DNA of 64,000 bases from Syngnathus acus (taxonomy: Eukaryota > Chordata > Actinopteri > Syngnathiformes > Syngnathidae), in assembly GCF_901709675.1 (NCBI RefSeq), contig NC_051087.1, forward strand, positions 17,858,067 through 17,922,066. The letters run 5' to 3'. The notes beneath the pieces were generated by a model. It saw nothing but the letters and a program-made list of their open reading frames with translations, searched no databases and had not been told where the DNA came from. The position numbers were made by a program, and so were the translations under genes. Position 1 is the first letter of the stretch, and the number at the start of each line of letters is the position of its first letter. Shown piece by piece: positions 1-10,003 of this stretch.

Positions 1-171
1 TATGTGAAAATCCGTGAAGTAGTGTCACCCCCTCATTTTTAACATATACCGTAATTTCCGGACTATAAATCGCGTTTTTTTTCATAGTTAGGGTGGGGGG
101 GGCGACTTATAATGAGGAGCAACTTATATGTGAATTTGTTCAAAAATTGTCAAAAAAAAAAAAAAAAAAGT

Positions 172-215
172 GAAACCGCGATAAACGAACCGCGATGTAG
201 CAAGGGATTACTGTA
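172..215 (+). repeat. Tigger-type terminus trapped inside the MITE
   Basis: This stretch ends in GCAAGGGATTACTGTA, the outer terminus of a different Tigger-like family seen at 3350-3375 and 9870-9897. It lies inside the MITE, and the same fusion recurs in the copies near 22600, 44690 and 45100, so the chimera predates amplification. Confidence 0.7.
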
Positions 216-420
216 ATTTGAATTTCAAGTGACGTCAGCAGCGCAGCGCGGCGTGGCGCGGCGGTTGTTTACAAAAAGGACAAAGATTGATCACAGGATG
301 ACGAAGGGCCCCACGTACTACCGGCATCATTAGCGGCTTTGTTTCTAAGTGACACGGAGGACGAAGAGTTCGAAGGATTTAAGGATTTGGAGTGACACAG
401 AAGGTTTGAAAAACTATTAT

Positions 421-735
421 GGCTTTTACGCACGCCCGGTCCTACTCTACGGAGCTCTCTTTCACCTCCGTGGGTTGAAGTCGGGGGCCGGCGCTCGGCC
501 GGGTGGCTGTCCAGGGACGGTGGATGGGGCTCGGACATGGCTTTTACGCACGCCCGGTCCTACTCTACGGAGCTCTCTTTCACCTCCGTGGATAGAAGTC
601 GGGGGCCGGTGCTCGGCCGGGTGGCTGTCCGGGGACGGTGGATGGGGCTCGGTCATAGCTTTTACGCACGCCCGGTCCTATTCTATGGATCTCTCTTCCA
701 CCTCCGTGGCTGGAAGTCCACTCCGCCACACGCCT
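421..735 (+). repeat. 118-bp minisatellite, about 2.7 units
   Basis: The unit starting GGCTTTTACGCACGCCC begins at 421, 539 and 657, an exact 118-bp period. Other copies of this MITE carry about two units (22847-23050, 44912-45080, 45358-45540). All frames look open because the period is repeated, but nothing supports a protein. Confidence 0.9.
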
Positions 736-1067
736 GGAAGTTTGTTTTGTTAAATAAAGAGCTGTTTACCAAACCCACGTCTTTCCTTGTACTTTGTTAA
801 CGCTACAATATAGTTATATACTAGATCTGTGGAATAACGATGAGGCTGACGTCAGGGCGCTTCTTGACAAAGGACGAGGAATTTGATCGATGGATTTAAT
901 GATTTAGAGTGCACAGATGGTTTGATAATATTATTGCTTATATAATAGTTATTTGATATCTAATTTATATATCGTTATATGGGCCTGTGGAATATTTTGA
1001 AGTGCAAGCGCGCACCCATTGTTGACAAAGGACGATCGATGGATTTAATGAATTGGAGTGACACAGA

Positions 1068-1381
1068 TAAAAGTTAAAGTTAAAAGTTAAAGTCCCAATG
1101 ATCGTCACACACACATCTGGGTGTGGTGAAATTTGTCCTCTGCATTTAACCCATCCCCGTGTGATTTTGATCCATCCCCTGGGGGAGAGGGGAGCAGTGA
1201 GCAGCAGCGGTGCCGCGCTCGGGAATCATTTGGTCATCTAACCCCCCAATTCCAACCCTTAATGCTGAGTGCCAAGCAGGGAGGCAAGGGGTCCCATTTT
1301 TATAGTCTTTGGTATGACCAGGGTTTGAACCCACAACCTTCCAGTTTCAGGGCGGACACTACCACTAGGTCACTGAGCTGG
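1068..1381 (-). mobile_element. tRNA-headed SINE, copy 1
   Basis: Read on the minus strand it begins CCAGCTCAGTGACCTAGTGG, with a pol III A-box-like block and a B-box-like GGTTCAAACCC. A tRNA-unrelated body follows, ending in an (ACTTTA)n-type tail at 1068-1105. The empty site is visible in the sister MITE copies (near 24165 and 60510), where GAGTGACA(CA)GAT runs directly into GGTTTTATAAAC. Other copies: 17006-17320, 41164-41457 and 62433-62739. Confidence 0.9.
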
Positions 1382-1507
1382 ATAATATGGTTTTATAAAC
1401 GTGTTATTTATGTAATAGTTTTTTTTTTAATAACTCAATGTTACGTCAGGCCCGTTCTCAGCTCTTCGTTTGTGTTTATGTCACGTTAGCATACCTATCG
1501 TTTAGCC

Positions 1508-2351
1508 CAGTGGTCCCCAACCACCGGGCCGCGGACCGGTACCGGTCCGTGGGTCACTTGGTACCGGGCCGACAAGCCACACAGAAAAAAAAAAATGTTT
1601 TAATCGACGATCAATTAATTCAGGTCAAGACGCTCGTCCCGGTCACGTGACATGTTTCCCCAGTCGAGCCCGCAAAGCTAGCAAAAATGAGTCAGTATTT
1701 ATTTTGAAAAATATAAAAAAATTGGCGATTCTCTCCCAATTACATCCGTCGGTTCAGGTCAAGACGCTCGTCTCGGTCACGTGACATGTCACCTCAGTTG
1801 AGCCCGCGAAGCAAGCAAAAATGAGCAAGAAACAGAGATGTTTGGAAAGCTTCGTCGGAAAGGGAAAAAAGCCCAATGAGGAGACGGAAGAAGAAGAGGC
1901 TACTACGACTTCTAAGAAAAGGAAAGCTGCATTTAAAAGACTATGACGCGCCAAGCCCACTCTGCATAATATGTGGCGACAGGCTAGCTAACGAGGCAAT
2001 GAAGCCCTCAAAACTGCTTCAGCACATGGAGACCAAGCATCCTGCATTAAAAGACAAACTTTAACCACTTCGGGTGTCATTGTCTCCGATTCCGCCTAGA
2101 TGGGACCGGCTCGTTTCTGAGAAACAAGCTCAGTGCTCCCACTAATTCAATGTAATGGTGAGTTTTATTTTAATGTCGTTTATACTTGTTTTTATGCCAG
2201 TCGTATCATTTTGTTTCATCGTATTCATATATTTATTATAAATGTATTATTTATTTATATAAATGTATTATTTAGTTATATAAAGGCCGGTCCGGGAAAA
2301 TATTTCTGACACGTAACCGGTCCGTGGCGCAAAAAAGGTTGGGGATCACTG
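1508..2351 (+). mobile_element. hAT element (BED/Zaphod-like), internally deleted
   Basis: Terminal inverted repeats CAGTGGTCCCCAACC and GGTTGGGGATCACTG are flanked by the 8-bp duplication GTTTAGCC (1500-1507 and 2352-2359). The MITE copy at 24272-24310 holds the same site with a single GTTTAGCC, a clean empty site. Only the N-terminal part of a transposase remains, so the copy is non-autonomous. A second copy of the family is split across 44491-44548 and 60818-61424. Confidence 0.95.
1821..2064 (+). pseudogene. hAT transposase N-terminus with BED finger, broken
   Basis: An ATG at 1821 opens a lysine/glutamate-rich N-terminus (MSKKQRCLESF...) that stops near 1945. The reading continues in another frame, where a zinc-finger pattern is visible: CIIC, then HMETKH, the Cys2/His2 spacing of a BED finger as in hAT transposases and ZBED-type domesticated genes. 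The frame ends at 2064 and the catalytic domain is missing. It belongs to the hAT at 1508-2351. Confidence 0.8.
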
Positions 2352-2537
2352 GTTTAGCCTGTTGTTGCTCGTTCATGTCTGTTCTTGGTGTTGGATTTTG
2401 TCGAATAAATTTCCCCCCAAAATGTGACTTATACTCCGGAGCGACTTATATATATTTTTTTTTTTTTTCACGTTATTGTGCATTTTATGGCTAATGTGAC
2501 CTATATTCCGGAGCGACTTTTAGTCCGAAAATTACGG

Positions 2538-2994
2538 TACATTTTTGTGTATCAATAAGTGTAGTGCTAGTGGTGCTCACTCTAACTTCATTGCAAGAAC
2601 CACACTGGAGACAGTTTGTCCTTTAGCACTTGCAAGTGGAGAAAACGTTTGTCACCCTGTAGCATACAGAGGTGTTCGAAAGCAGTCTGCCTTTGGTCCC
2701 TTGCAAGAGAGTATTTATTGAGAGAAAGCAGAGTGGGGGTAAGCATGAACAGGTTTGGTGAACCCCCGGCATCTGGTCAAATCAGAACATGGGGTCTTAG
2801 CACTTTGTTTTACGACATTGGGGGAAACAGAACAACTTTGATTGCTTCCTCTGCAGCTGGTCAAGCAGTGCACTTTGTTTTACTACGTTGTGAGAACAGG
2901 ACAAGTTTGGTTAATCATTAGTTTACAGTCCAACATAATCATATGATCAAAATATGAGTGCATATGTTATCATTAATTAGAACATTAAATAATA
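2538..2994. other. Unassigned interspace
   Basis: About 450 bp with no recognised element or coding exon. A phrase CACTTTGTTTTACGACATTG / CACTTTGTTTTACTACGTTG recurs at about 2801 and 2870, pointing to an old internal duplication, perhaps inside an unrecognised repeat. Confidence 0.4.
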
Positions 2995-3375
2995 TGTAGA
3001 TGTAGCTAAAGTATACATACTGTGAATGTTTTTCTGAACTCTTCTATTATTTTAACAACTTTTTTATAACAAGTTACAAGAGTACATACTGTAAATATGA
3101 TTTTAGAACTCTTTTGTTATTATAAACACTTTTGCAACAAGGTTTTTAGAACTCTTATGATAAGAACCTTTTAATAAAAAGGTGCAAGTGTACAAACTGC
3201 AACTGTGTGGGCACTCCCTGCCTTCTGCTAGCGTGTGGGCAACCTTCGTGTCATAATTCCTCAATTTAGAAGTTTTATTTTGAATTTTTGATTTTTTTCT
3301 TTTATTGGGAAAAAAAGATCCGCAAACTACTGAAGCCGCGATAAATGAACCCCGATGTAGCGAGGGATTACTGTA
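2995..3375 (+). mobile_element. Tigger-like MITE, right part
   Basis: The block ends in GATGTAGCGAGGGATTACTG then TA, a Tigger-type terminus. Upstream are about 65-bp subrepeats containing CATACTGTAAATATG and TTTAGAACTCTT. Related copies: 9510-9897 and, inverted, 44216-44490. The left terminus is missing and the right end abuts a LINE. Confidence 0.75.
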
Positions 3376-5366
3376 CCATATCACTGTTATGCTTTTGCCC
3401 GCATACAGACAAAAGGTGAGAACATCCAGACCGGTTCGCAAGCGGGTACGGGTGTGGCCTGAGGGTGCCTCTGATGCGCTTCGGGACTGCTTTGGCTCTA
3501 CTGACTGGGACATGTTTAGGAGGGCTGCCACTTGCGACGGTCGGGCGGACATTGAGGAGTATACTGACTCTGTTTCCTCCTACATCAGGAAGTGCATTGA
3601 TGATGTGACACACTCAATATCCGTCGTCACTCGGGCTACCCGGAAGCCTTGGCTGACAGGGGCTGTCTTCAGGCTGCTGAGGGCCAGGGACAAAGCCTTT
3701 AGAGCGGGGGATGAGGCTGGCTTGAGGACTGCGAGGGCCGACCTGTCCCGGGGCATCAAAGAAGCGAAGAGGGCGTTCTCGTGCAAAATTACCGCCCACT
3801 TCAGGGACGCACGGAGCCTTTGGCAGGGCATTCAGACCATCACGGACTACAAGCCCGCGCCGCAGAGCTGTGAAGGCGACGTCCGTCTGCTCAATGACCT
3901 CAACCGCTTCTTTGCTCGCTTCGACGCTCAGAACAGCACTTGCCCGCTGAAGGCCACTCCCCCTTCCCACGAGCTGCCCCTGTGCCTCTCCGCCGACAGC
4001 GTGAGGAGGGCGCTTGCCGCTATCAACATCCGTAAGGCGGCGGGCCCGGACAACATCCCGGGTCGAGCGCTGAAGGACTGCGCTGGTGAGCTGACGGACA
4101 TCTTTAACACTTCCCTGCAGCAGGCCATCGTCCCGTCGTGTTTCAAGGCTGCCACCATCGTGCCTGTGCCAAAGAAACCTGCTCCGTCCTGCTTCAATGA
4201 CTACCGCCCCGTGGCACTTGCGCCCATCATCATGAAGTGCTTTGAGCGGCTTGTCATGGAGCACATCCGATCCGTTCTCCCCCCCCACCATTGACCCCTT
4301 CCAGTTTGCGTACCGAGCAAAACGGTCCTCTGAGGATGCCATCTGCTCTGCCCTCCACTCGGCCCTCACCCACCTGGAGGGGAGGGACTCGTATGTGAGG
4401 TTGCTGTTTGTGGACTTCAGTTCTGCCTTCAACACCATTGTGCCACAACGTCTCATCAGCAAGCTTGACAAGCTGGGCCTCAGTACCTGCCTCTGCAACT
4501 GGCTACTGGACTTCCTCTGTCAGAGGCCACAGGTGGTACGTGTTGGCGACAAAATCTCCGCCAGCATCACGCTGAGCACAGGGGCCCCCCAGGGCTGCGT
4601 GCTCAGTCCGCTGCTCTTCACCCTCCTGACGCATGACTGCACTGCCACCTACAGCGACAACCGCATAGTGAAGTTTGCTGACGACACGACTCTGGTGGGT
4701 CTCATCACCAAGGGAGACGAGACTCAATACAGGCTGGAGGTTGACCTTCTGGCCACGTGGTGCAGGGACAACAACCTCCTGCTGAACGTCGACAAGACCA
4801 AGGAGATTGTTGTTGACTTCCGGAAGGGTCACGCCCAACACCTGCCACTGACCATCGACGGTGCTGTGGTGGAGAGAGTGAGCAGCACCAGGTTCCTGGG
4901 GGTGCACATCAATGAGGATCTCTCCTGGTCCACCAACACCGCATCACTGGCGAAGAAGGCCCAGCGCCGCCTGTAGCTCCTTCGGAAACTCAGGCGAGCG
5001 GGCGCTCCTCCGGCCGTCATGACTACATTTTACCGCGGCACCATTGAGAGCGTCCTCTCCAGCTGTATTGCTGTTTGGGGTGGCAGCTGCACTGACTACG
5101 ACTTGAAGGCCCTGCAGCGCATAGTGAAAACAGCTGGTAAGACTATTGGTGCTTCTCTCCCCTCCTTGAAGGACATTTACACCTCCCATCTCACACGCAA
5201 GGCGACCAAGATTGTGAGTGATGTGAGTCAACCAGCTCAATCTTTGTTTGATCTTCTGCCCTCTGGGAGGCGGTACAGGAGCCTGCGCTCCCGCACCACC
5301 AGACTCTCCAACAGCTTCGTACTCCAGGCCGTTAGGATCCTGAACTCGCTCCCCCTTCCTGCGTAG
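3376..5366 (+). pseudogene. LINE-A ORF2 fragment (reverse transcriptase), disabled
   Basis: Frame-by-frame comparison with the intact copy shows four lesions. Two are small in-frame deletions (near 3800-3815 and 4090-4100). One extra C in the C-run at 4279-4287 shifts the frame. A TAG at 4974-4976 replaces the TAC of the LYFLRKL block. Reverse-transcriptase motifs remain readable in pieces: VDFSSAFNT near 4412, GAPQGC near 4583, and FADDTTL near 4675, which holds the catalytic aspartates. It cannot encode an active protein. Confidence 0.92.
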
Positions 5367-5712
5367 CGTCCTGTTCTTTGCGCTATGCTTACTGTCTGCT
5401 GTATGCGCACTGGCTCAGTTTTGCTCCTCTTATTTATTGGGTTGTTGGTTTATTATTTATTCATCGCTCATTTTATTTATTTATTATTTTTTATTTATTA
5501 TTTATTGTTTGTGCCTTCTTGTTTTTATTTTGTGTCGTCTACTTGTATGTCTCGTCACCGTGGGATAGAGGAAACGGAATTTCGGTTTCTTTGTGTGTTT
5601 CGAGTGCACGACTAATAATCGACAACTCTTAAGCTCTTACTTGAGGTTAGGTTCATTAAACAACATATGAAGGATTGACAATAAAGCTGACTTTGACTTT
5701 GACTTTGACTTT
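3376..5712 (+). mobile_element. L2-like LINE (family A), 5'-truncated copy
   Basis: This is the 3' two-thirds of the same LINE that is nearly complete at 56589-59861. It starts at the end of the endonuclease domain, continues through reverse transcriptase and a 3' UTR, and ends in a (TGACTTT)n tail at 5690-5712. It abuts a Tigger-like end on the left and interrupts a hAT on the right. Confidence 0.9.
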
Positions 5713-5713
5713 A

Positions 5714-6299
5714 ATCCAGTGCCAATGAATATAAAGAAAATGTCTCTGCTGTTTTTTTTTTTTAACATGCTGGCTATTTCTTCATCAATTATTTCCACAC
5801 AGAGAGTCACTGTCCTGCACGACAAACTGACGTTTTCAAACTTGCCTTTGCTGTCTGGACACAATGAGCCCGCTGTCTCAATCATGCATTCTTTCAAAAA
5901 CTTACCTTCGGAGAAAGGCTTGCCAGCCTTTGCTATTTTGAATGCCAGTAAAAAACTTGCCTCTGTACTTGACTTTTGAGCCGCAATTTGTCGGTGAAAA
6001 TGTTTTTGCTGAGTCTTCAAATTACGTGTCAACCTCTCCACTAGAAATAGAGCGCGGAGTGTGCCGGGTCCGTACTACTGAGTACGTACACACACTTGTG
6101 AGTGTGCACTGAGCTTTCAGACACGGCTTCCGGGAGTAAATGCGCGGGCGGGTGTTTCTTACTGGGGAAATGCAGTCATTGCAGGGAAAATGACAAAGAA
6201 AAATGTTGAATAATACAATTTATTCAGGTTTGGCTGGATTTGGCCCGCGGGTCGGATGTGGGCCGCGGACCAGATGTGGCCGTAGTTTGCCCATACCTG
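5714..6299 (-). mobile_element. hAT element (GTF2IRD2/Charlie-like), truncated by LINE
   Basis: On the minus strand the element starts at 6299 with CAGGTATGGGCAAACTACGG, the terminus of a hAT family whose complete deleted copies are at 31426-32424 and 54321-55611. The other end was lost where the LINE joins at about 5713. Confidence 0.85.
5720..6041 (-). pseudogene. hAT transposase remnant (GTF2IRD2-like)
   Basis: A frame of about 100 codons has the character of the region after the BED finger in GTF2IRD2/Charlie-type hAT transposases: ASFLLAFKIAKAGKPFSEG, followed by LKECM and a CRTVT block. No ATG starts it; the frame opens at a GTG. The BED finger and the catalytic core are both missing. 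Homology to this family is from memory of its typical sequence, so the subfamily name is tentative. Confidence 0.75.
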
Positions 6300-6816
6300 A
6301 CCTACACCAACCAAACTCTCTGTCTGCTTCCTGTGTCAAGTGCAAAGGCACGCATCCTAACTCCGTTCATCAGCCCCGAGAAGCGATTATACAGGGTTTA
6401 GTCACTTCATACAGCAAAATAAAATTATACGATTGTCATAAAAACAATAGTAAAGCAAGTCCTGGTGATCGAAGGAAACAGAGATGCGCAAAATGCATGT
6501 GTCGCAAAAGACTTTACTGAACATACTTGTAATATGAGGAATAGATAGAACAACAACGGAAGTGCTTTTCCACACAAACACCACGTTTCCAACACACCCT
6601 TAGATGCAGTCCTTTAAGCTCATGGAAGTCATACAAAATATTAAATATGGCTCTAAAAGCACAACTTGATTCATTGTTATTAAACATGTTTGTATTTTAA
6701 GTAAATTTTTTGTTTGATTTTCACATTCCTTTCTGTGGGTAGCAAAACATTTGTCTTCATTCATTAAATGATCAATATTCCTGCAGTGAGCAAATTTATT
6801 TTCATATATTAAACCT
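6300..6816. other. Unassigned interspace
   Basis: About 500 bp of AT-rich sequence with no recognised terminus, exon or repeat, apart from ACCTACAC at 6300 directly beside the hAT end (probable one-sided target duplication). Confidence 0.4.
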
Positions 6817-7080
6817 GGGCGGCTTGGTGAAGCACTGGTTAGCACGACCGCCTCACAGTTAGGAGGGTGCGGGTTCGATTCCACCTCCGGCCCTCCCTGT
6901 GTGGAGTTTGCATGTTCTCCCCGTGCCCGCGTGGGTTTTCTCCGGGCACTCCGTTTCCTCCCACGTCCCAAAAACATGCTTGGTAGGCCGATTGAACACT
7001 CCAAATTGCCCCTCGGTGTGAGTGCGAGTGGTTGTTTGTCTCTGTGGCCCTGCGATTTCCCTGAGTAGAGTGAAGACCAT
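6817..7080 (+). repeat. tRNA-headed SINE-like repeat (GGCGGC... family)
   Basis: The head GGCGGCTTGGTGAAGCACTGG and a B-box-like GGTTCGATTCC at about 6873 are followed by a body common in fish genomes (TGGAGTTTGCATGTTCTCCC, then GTTTTCTCCGGGCACTCCG). The 3' end with the (GGAT)n tail is absent. A head-only fragment is at 14138-14192 and tail fragments in reverse are at 39996-40107 and about 50670. Confidence 0.75.
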
Positions 7081-7326
7081 TGTGAGCAACATCAGATGTG
7101 CATGCTGTGACCACTTACATCACTCCTGTTCAAAACCTTGGATCATAACAAGTTATTAAAACAATCAAATCACTGCAGTAATTTTTATTAGTTTACATTT
7201 AATATAAGCAATTTGGCCCACTTAAAATGAATAAGACAAAAATCTTGTTAGATTTTAACTCCACCGCACTCTTGTTCTCAAGCTAACCTGCACAGTGTGT
7301 ATGGGCAGGGCACATAAAACTATATA
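7081..7326. other. Unassigned interspace with a possible hAT fragment
   Basis: Around 7260-7310 the sequence CTAACCTGCACAGTGTGTAT followed by GGGCAGGGCACA resembles 16765-16800 inside another hAT; the rest is not recognised. Confidence 0.35.
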
Positions 7327-7467
7327 CCGTAAATTTCGGACTATAAGCCGCACCAGCTAAAATTCATGATTTTTTTAGTTTTATACTTATATAAACCGCA
7401 CCGGACTATAAGCCGCACGCGCGCATGAGTTATTTACAAAGCAAGACCGTACACAGAAAGCCTTTTT

Positions 7468-7644
7468 AAAGTTTTAATCACATTAACATTTCTTTGTAAA
7501 CACGGAAGTAACAGCCCTAGCTGGGCTAAAGTTTTAATGGCATTAACATTTCGTTGTAAACATGGAAGTATCAGCACTAGCTGGGCTTAAGTTTTAATAA
7601 CATTAACATTTTATTGTAAACACGGAAGTAACAGCACTAACTAG
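7468..7644 (+). repeat. 60-bp tandem repeat, about three units
   Basis: Units beginning AAAGTTTTAAT and containing TGTAAACACGGAAGTA repeat at exactly 60-bp spacing (7468, 7528, 7588), with a few substitutions each. They lie just inside the pogo-like end and may be transposase-binding subterminal repeats, though that is not shown. Confidence 0.85.
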
Positions 7645-8570
7645 AGAGATTCAAGAGATTCAAGAATTTTATTGGCCATGTTTGAGCATGCCAAACAAGG
7701 AATTGGTCTTCGGTACATCTCCGCCTCTGTTCAACATTTAGGTGACTAACAACACTCAGGACATGTGTGAAAATTGACAAATATTTTCAAACATCCCCTG
7801 ATCTTAAACTCCCAGGAGGGCAAGGAAAAACTCAAAACTCCTACTAGGGGAAATGAGAAACCTCGAGAAGAGACCACAAGATGGGAGTATCCCTCTTCCA
7901 GGATGGCCGTGCTGCAATTGATGCAGAGCGGACACATAGTACACATGACTTAGACTTAGACAAACTTTATTGTCATTTTGTCAACACTGGGTGTACACAA
8001 AACGAAATTACGTTGCATACGGCTTTCAACAATGTAGTGGTATTGCGGCTGGTTAAAAAAGTGACATTCTATATAAAAATATGAAATAAGATAAGTATAA
8101 AGTACAAAGTGCAGCAGTGATAAAGTATGTAAACAGTGCAGGAGACAAAAACAGTATTTACAAGTGTGCAGAGGAATGCTACGTTTGAATGTTCAACAGT
8201 CTGACGACAGCAGGGAAAAAACTATTGCAGAACCTGGTGGACCTGCAGCGGATGCTGCGAAACCTCTTCCCAGAGGGCAGCAGGGAGAACAGTCCATGGT
8301 GGGGGTGTGGGTCACTGATATAATATATAATATAGACAATTCAAAATAAAATGTCTCTGAGACTCTAAGAGTGGTGTGAGTTCATCAGAGCGACAGCCTG
8401 GGGGAAGAAGCTGTCTCTGTGCCTGCTGGTTTTGGCGTACAGTGCTCTGTAACGCCGTCCGGAGGGGAGTAGTTCGAACAGACTGCAACCTGGGTGAGAA
8501 GCGTCTGTAGAGATGTTACTTGCACGTTTCCTGGTCCTGGACAGGTACAAGTCCTGGATAGATGGGATAG
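7645..8570 (-). mobile_element. LINE-B 3' end (L2-like), split by another LINE
   Basis: On the minus strand, 8570-8366 encodes the last ORF2 residues (SIQDLYLSRTRKRA... to MNSHHS), matching the copy at 39123-39329. The 3' UTR continues at 7946-7645 and ends in the (TTCAAGA)n-type tail. A foreign 3' LINE fragment sits between at about 7947-8340. Confidence 0.85.
7947..8340 (-). mobile_element. 3' end of a third LINE (family C, unassigned clade)
   Basis: It interrupts the LINE-B 3' UTR, whose halves match 39330-39690 on either side. The minus strand begins with an ORF end resembling LINE ORF2 C-termini (NLLPEGSREN) and ends in GACTTAGACAAACTTTATTG-type tail sequence. It could be the same family as the minus-strand LINE at 42690-43690. 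Confidence 0.65.
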
Positions 8571-8604
8571 GCGGGTAAAACAAACAACATACCAGTCAAC
8601 AAAG

Positions 8605-9079
8605 TCACTTTGTCTTCCTCCTGTCCACTGAAACCAGCAAAATCTTCCTCCTCAGTGTCCAATTGGAATAGCGCCAGATGTACGTCGCAGCATTCTTTCT
8701 CATTCTCTCTTTGTCGCTTTCATCGTCACTCTCGTTCTGAGGCAAATTCACTCCTGAGCTTGTGCTCTCCTCTCCGTCACGCAGCAGACCGGGTTTTCGA
8801 AACCCGTTGGTGATGGTGGATTTTTTCACACTGCTCCACGCTGTCAGGATCCACTGGCAGACTTGTGCGAAAGTTGCTCTTCGCATGCGTCCAGTTTTTG
8901 TAAACGATTTCTCGCCGCTGGTCATCCAAGCCTCCCATTCAAGTCGGAGGGCCACTTTAAATCGATTCATTTATTCCAAGTTTACGTGCAACCGCTCTGT
9001 TCCCTTCTTTATCAGCCACCTCACTGGATTTTAACTTGAAAGCTGCGTCATACGCACGCCTTCCAGTGTCTTCCATCAT
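8605..9079 (-). pseudogene. Pogo/Tigger-type transposase, N- and C-terminal remnants
   Basis: An ATG at 9079 opens 40 codons with RRAYDAAFKLK and GNRAVARKLGI, the CENP-B/pogo-type helix-turn-helix that binds transposon ends; it stops at 8957. The frame then jumps to the C-terminal part of the DDE region (ATFAQVCQWILTAWSSVKKS) on 8970-8700. A further shift brings in the acidic C-terminus DTEEEDFAGFS at about 8645. The catalytic core is deleted. These pieces identify the surrounding element as pogo-like. Confidence 0.82.
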
Positions 9080-9509
9080 TGGGCTCTGTTTACGCTAACT
9101 TTCCTCGTGCACAACGCGCCACTACTGTCTTCCTCGACGCATACATTCCACCTCTCTCTTACCTGTTCTGCTCGAGCCCCCCCTGATGGCCGTTAGAAAA
9201 AATGCATGTAAAGTCGCCGCCTGATCGTGTAAGTTTTTTAATGTAATTACCATTTGTAAGAGAATATACACAAAGATGATTGTCAGGAAAGAGATGATTA
9301 TTTAGGGACGCATAACTTTTATTAACATAACAGCACAACAGCGGTCCACAGCCTTTTTATGAATGTATAAATGTATTAGTCATGTGAAAAATCACGGAAA
9401 AAAACCTATATAAGCCGCACCGGACTATAAGCCGCAGGGTTCAAAATTTGAGAAAAAAGTAGCGGCTTACAGTCCGAAATTTGCGGTAATGTGTGTGTGT
9501 GTGCGTGTT

Positions 9510-9897
9510 GTGACATGTATATGTAGCTAAAGTATACATACTGTAAATATGTTTTTAGAACTCTTATTATAACATTTTTATATCAAGGTACAAGTGTACA
9601 TACTGTAAATATGTTTTTAGAACTCATTATATTTTTTTATATTAAGGTACAATACTTTATGTTTTTAGGACTCTTATTATTATAACAACTTTTTTAGTAA
9701 AAAGGTACAAGTGTACATACTGCAATTGTGTGGACATTCCCTCCCTGCCTTCTGCTGGCATGTGGGCAACTTTCGTGCCATAATTCCTCAATTTAGAAGG
9801 TTTATTTTGAATTTGTGAATTTTGTTTGGGGGGAAAAATATCCGCGATATACTGAAACAGCGATAATCGAACCGCGATGTAGCGAGGGATTACTGTA
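9510..9897 (+). mobile_element. Tigger-like MITE, right part
   Basis: It ends in ATGTAGCGAGGGATTACTG then TA at about 9897. The interior repeats CATACTGTAAATATG at 9537 and 9600. It is a close relative of 2995-3375; the left terminus is not recognisable. Confidence 0.75.
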
Positions 9898-10003
9898 GTG
9901 GGACTGTGAAACCTGAACCTGGCATGGAGGGGGATTTCCTGTATGTGAATTTCTGAACACTACTTTTGTTTGCCATGAGCCAATACAGTGCATATTGTTA
10001 GTA

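Larger units (their letters stand above)
49..2537 (+). mobile_element. Pogo-like MITE, copy 1 (with nested SINE and hAT)
   Basis: Termini are inverted copies of CCGTAATTTTCGGACTATAA-type sequence (start at 49, inverted end at 2537) and both sides carry the dinucleotide TA, the duplication expected of Tc1/mariner-pogo elements. Further copies lie at 22481-24462, 44551-60817 and, inverted and truncated, 29635-30510. The body is non-coding. It contains a 118-bp minisatellite, repeated remnants of a pogo-type C-terminal coding motif, a SINE (1068-1381) and a hAT (1508-2351). Assignment to pogo rests on the related element at 7327-9486, which has the same type of ends and real transposase pieces; it is an inference. 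Confidence 0.85.
7327..9486 (-). mobile_element. Pogo-like DNA transposon, internally deleted, with LINE insertions
   Basis: Ends are inverted CCGTAAATTTCGGACTATAA-type termini (7327 and 9486), each followed inward by further ACCGGACTATAAGCCGCA repeats, and flanked by TA. Inside, on the minus strand, are the start and the end of a pogo/Tigger-type transposase (8605-9079). This is the only member of the CGGACTATAA group in the window that reveals its parent superfamily. It also carries a 60-bp tandem repeat and LINE 3' ends. Confidence 0.88.

Noticed and set aside
421-735. CRISPR-like array
   Set aside because: Contiguous 118-bp units without spacers, in a eukaryotic transposon; the 60-bp (7468) and G-rich (37512) arrays are rejected for the same reason.
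349-800. Overlapping open frames with repeated FYARPVLFYG-type peptide
   Set aside because: They come from the 118-bp minisatellite; unit number differs between MITE copies, both strands are open and nothing indicates translation.
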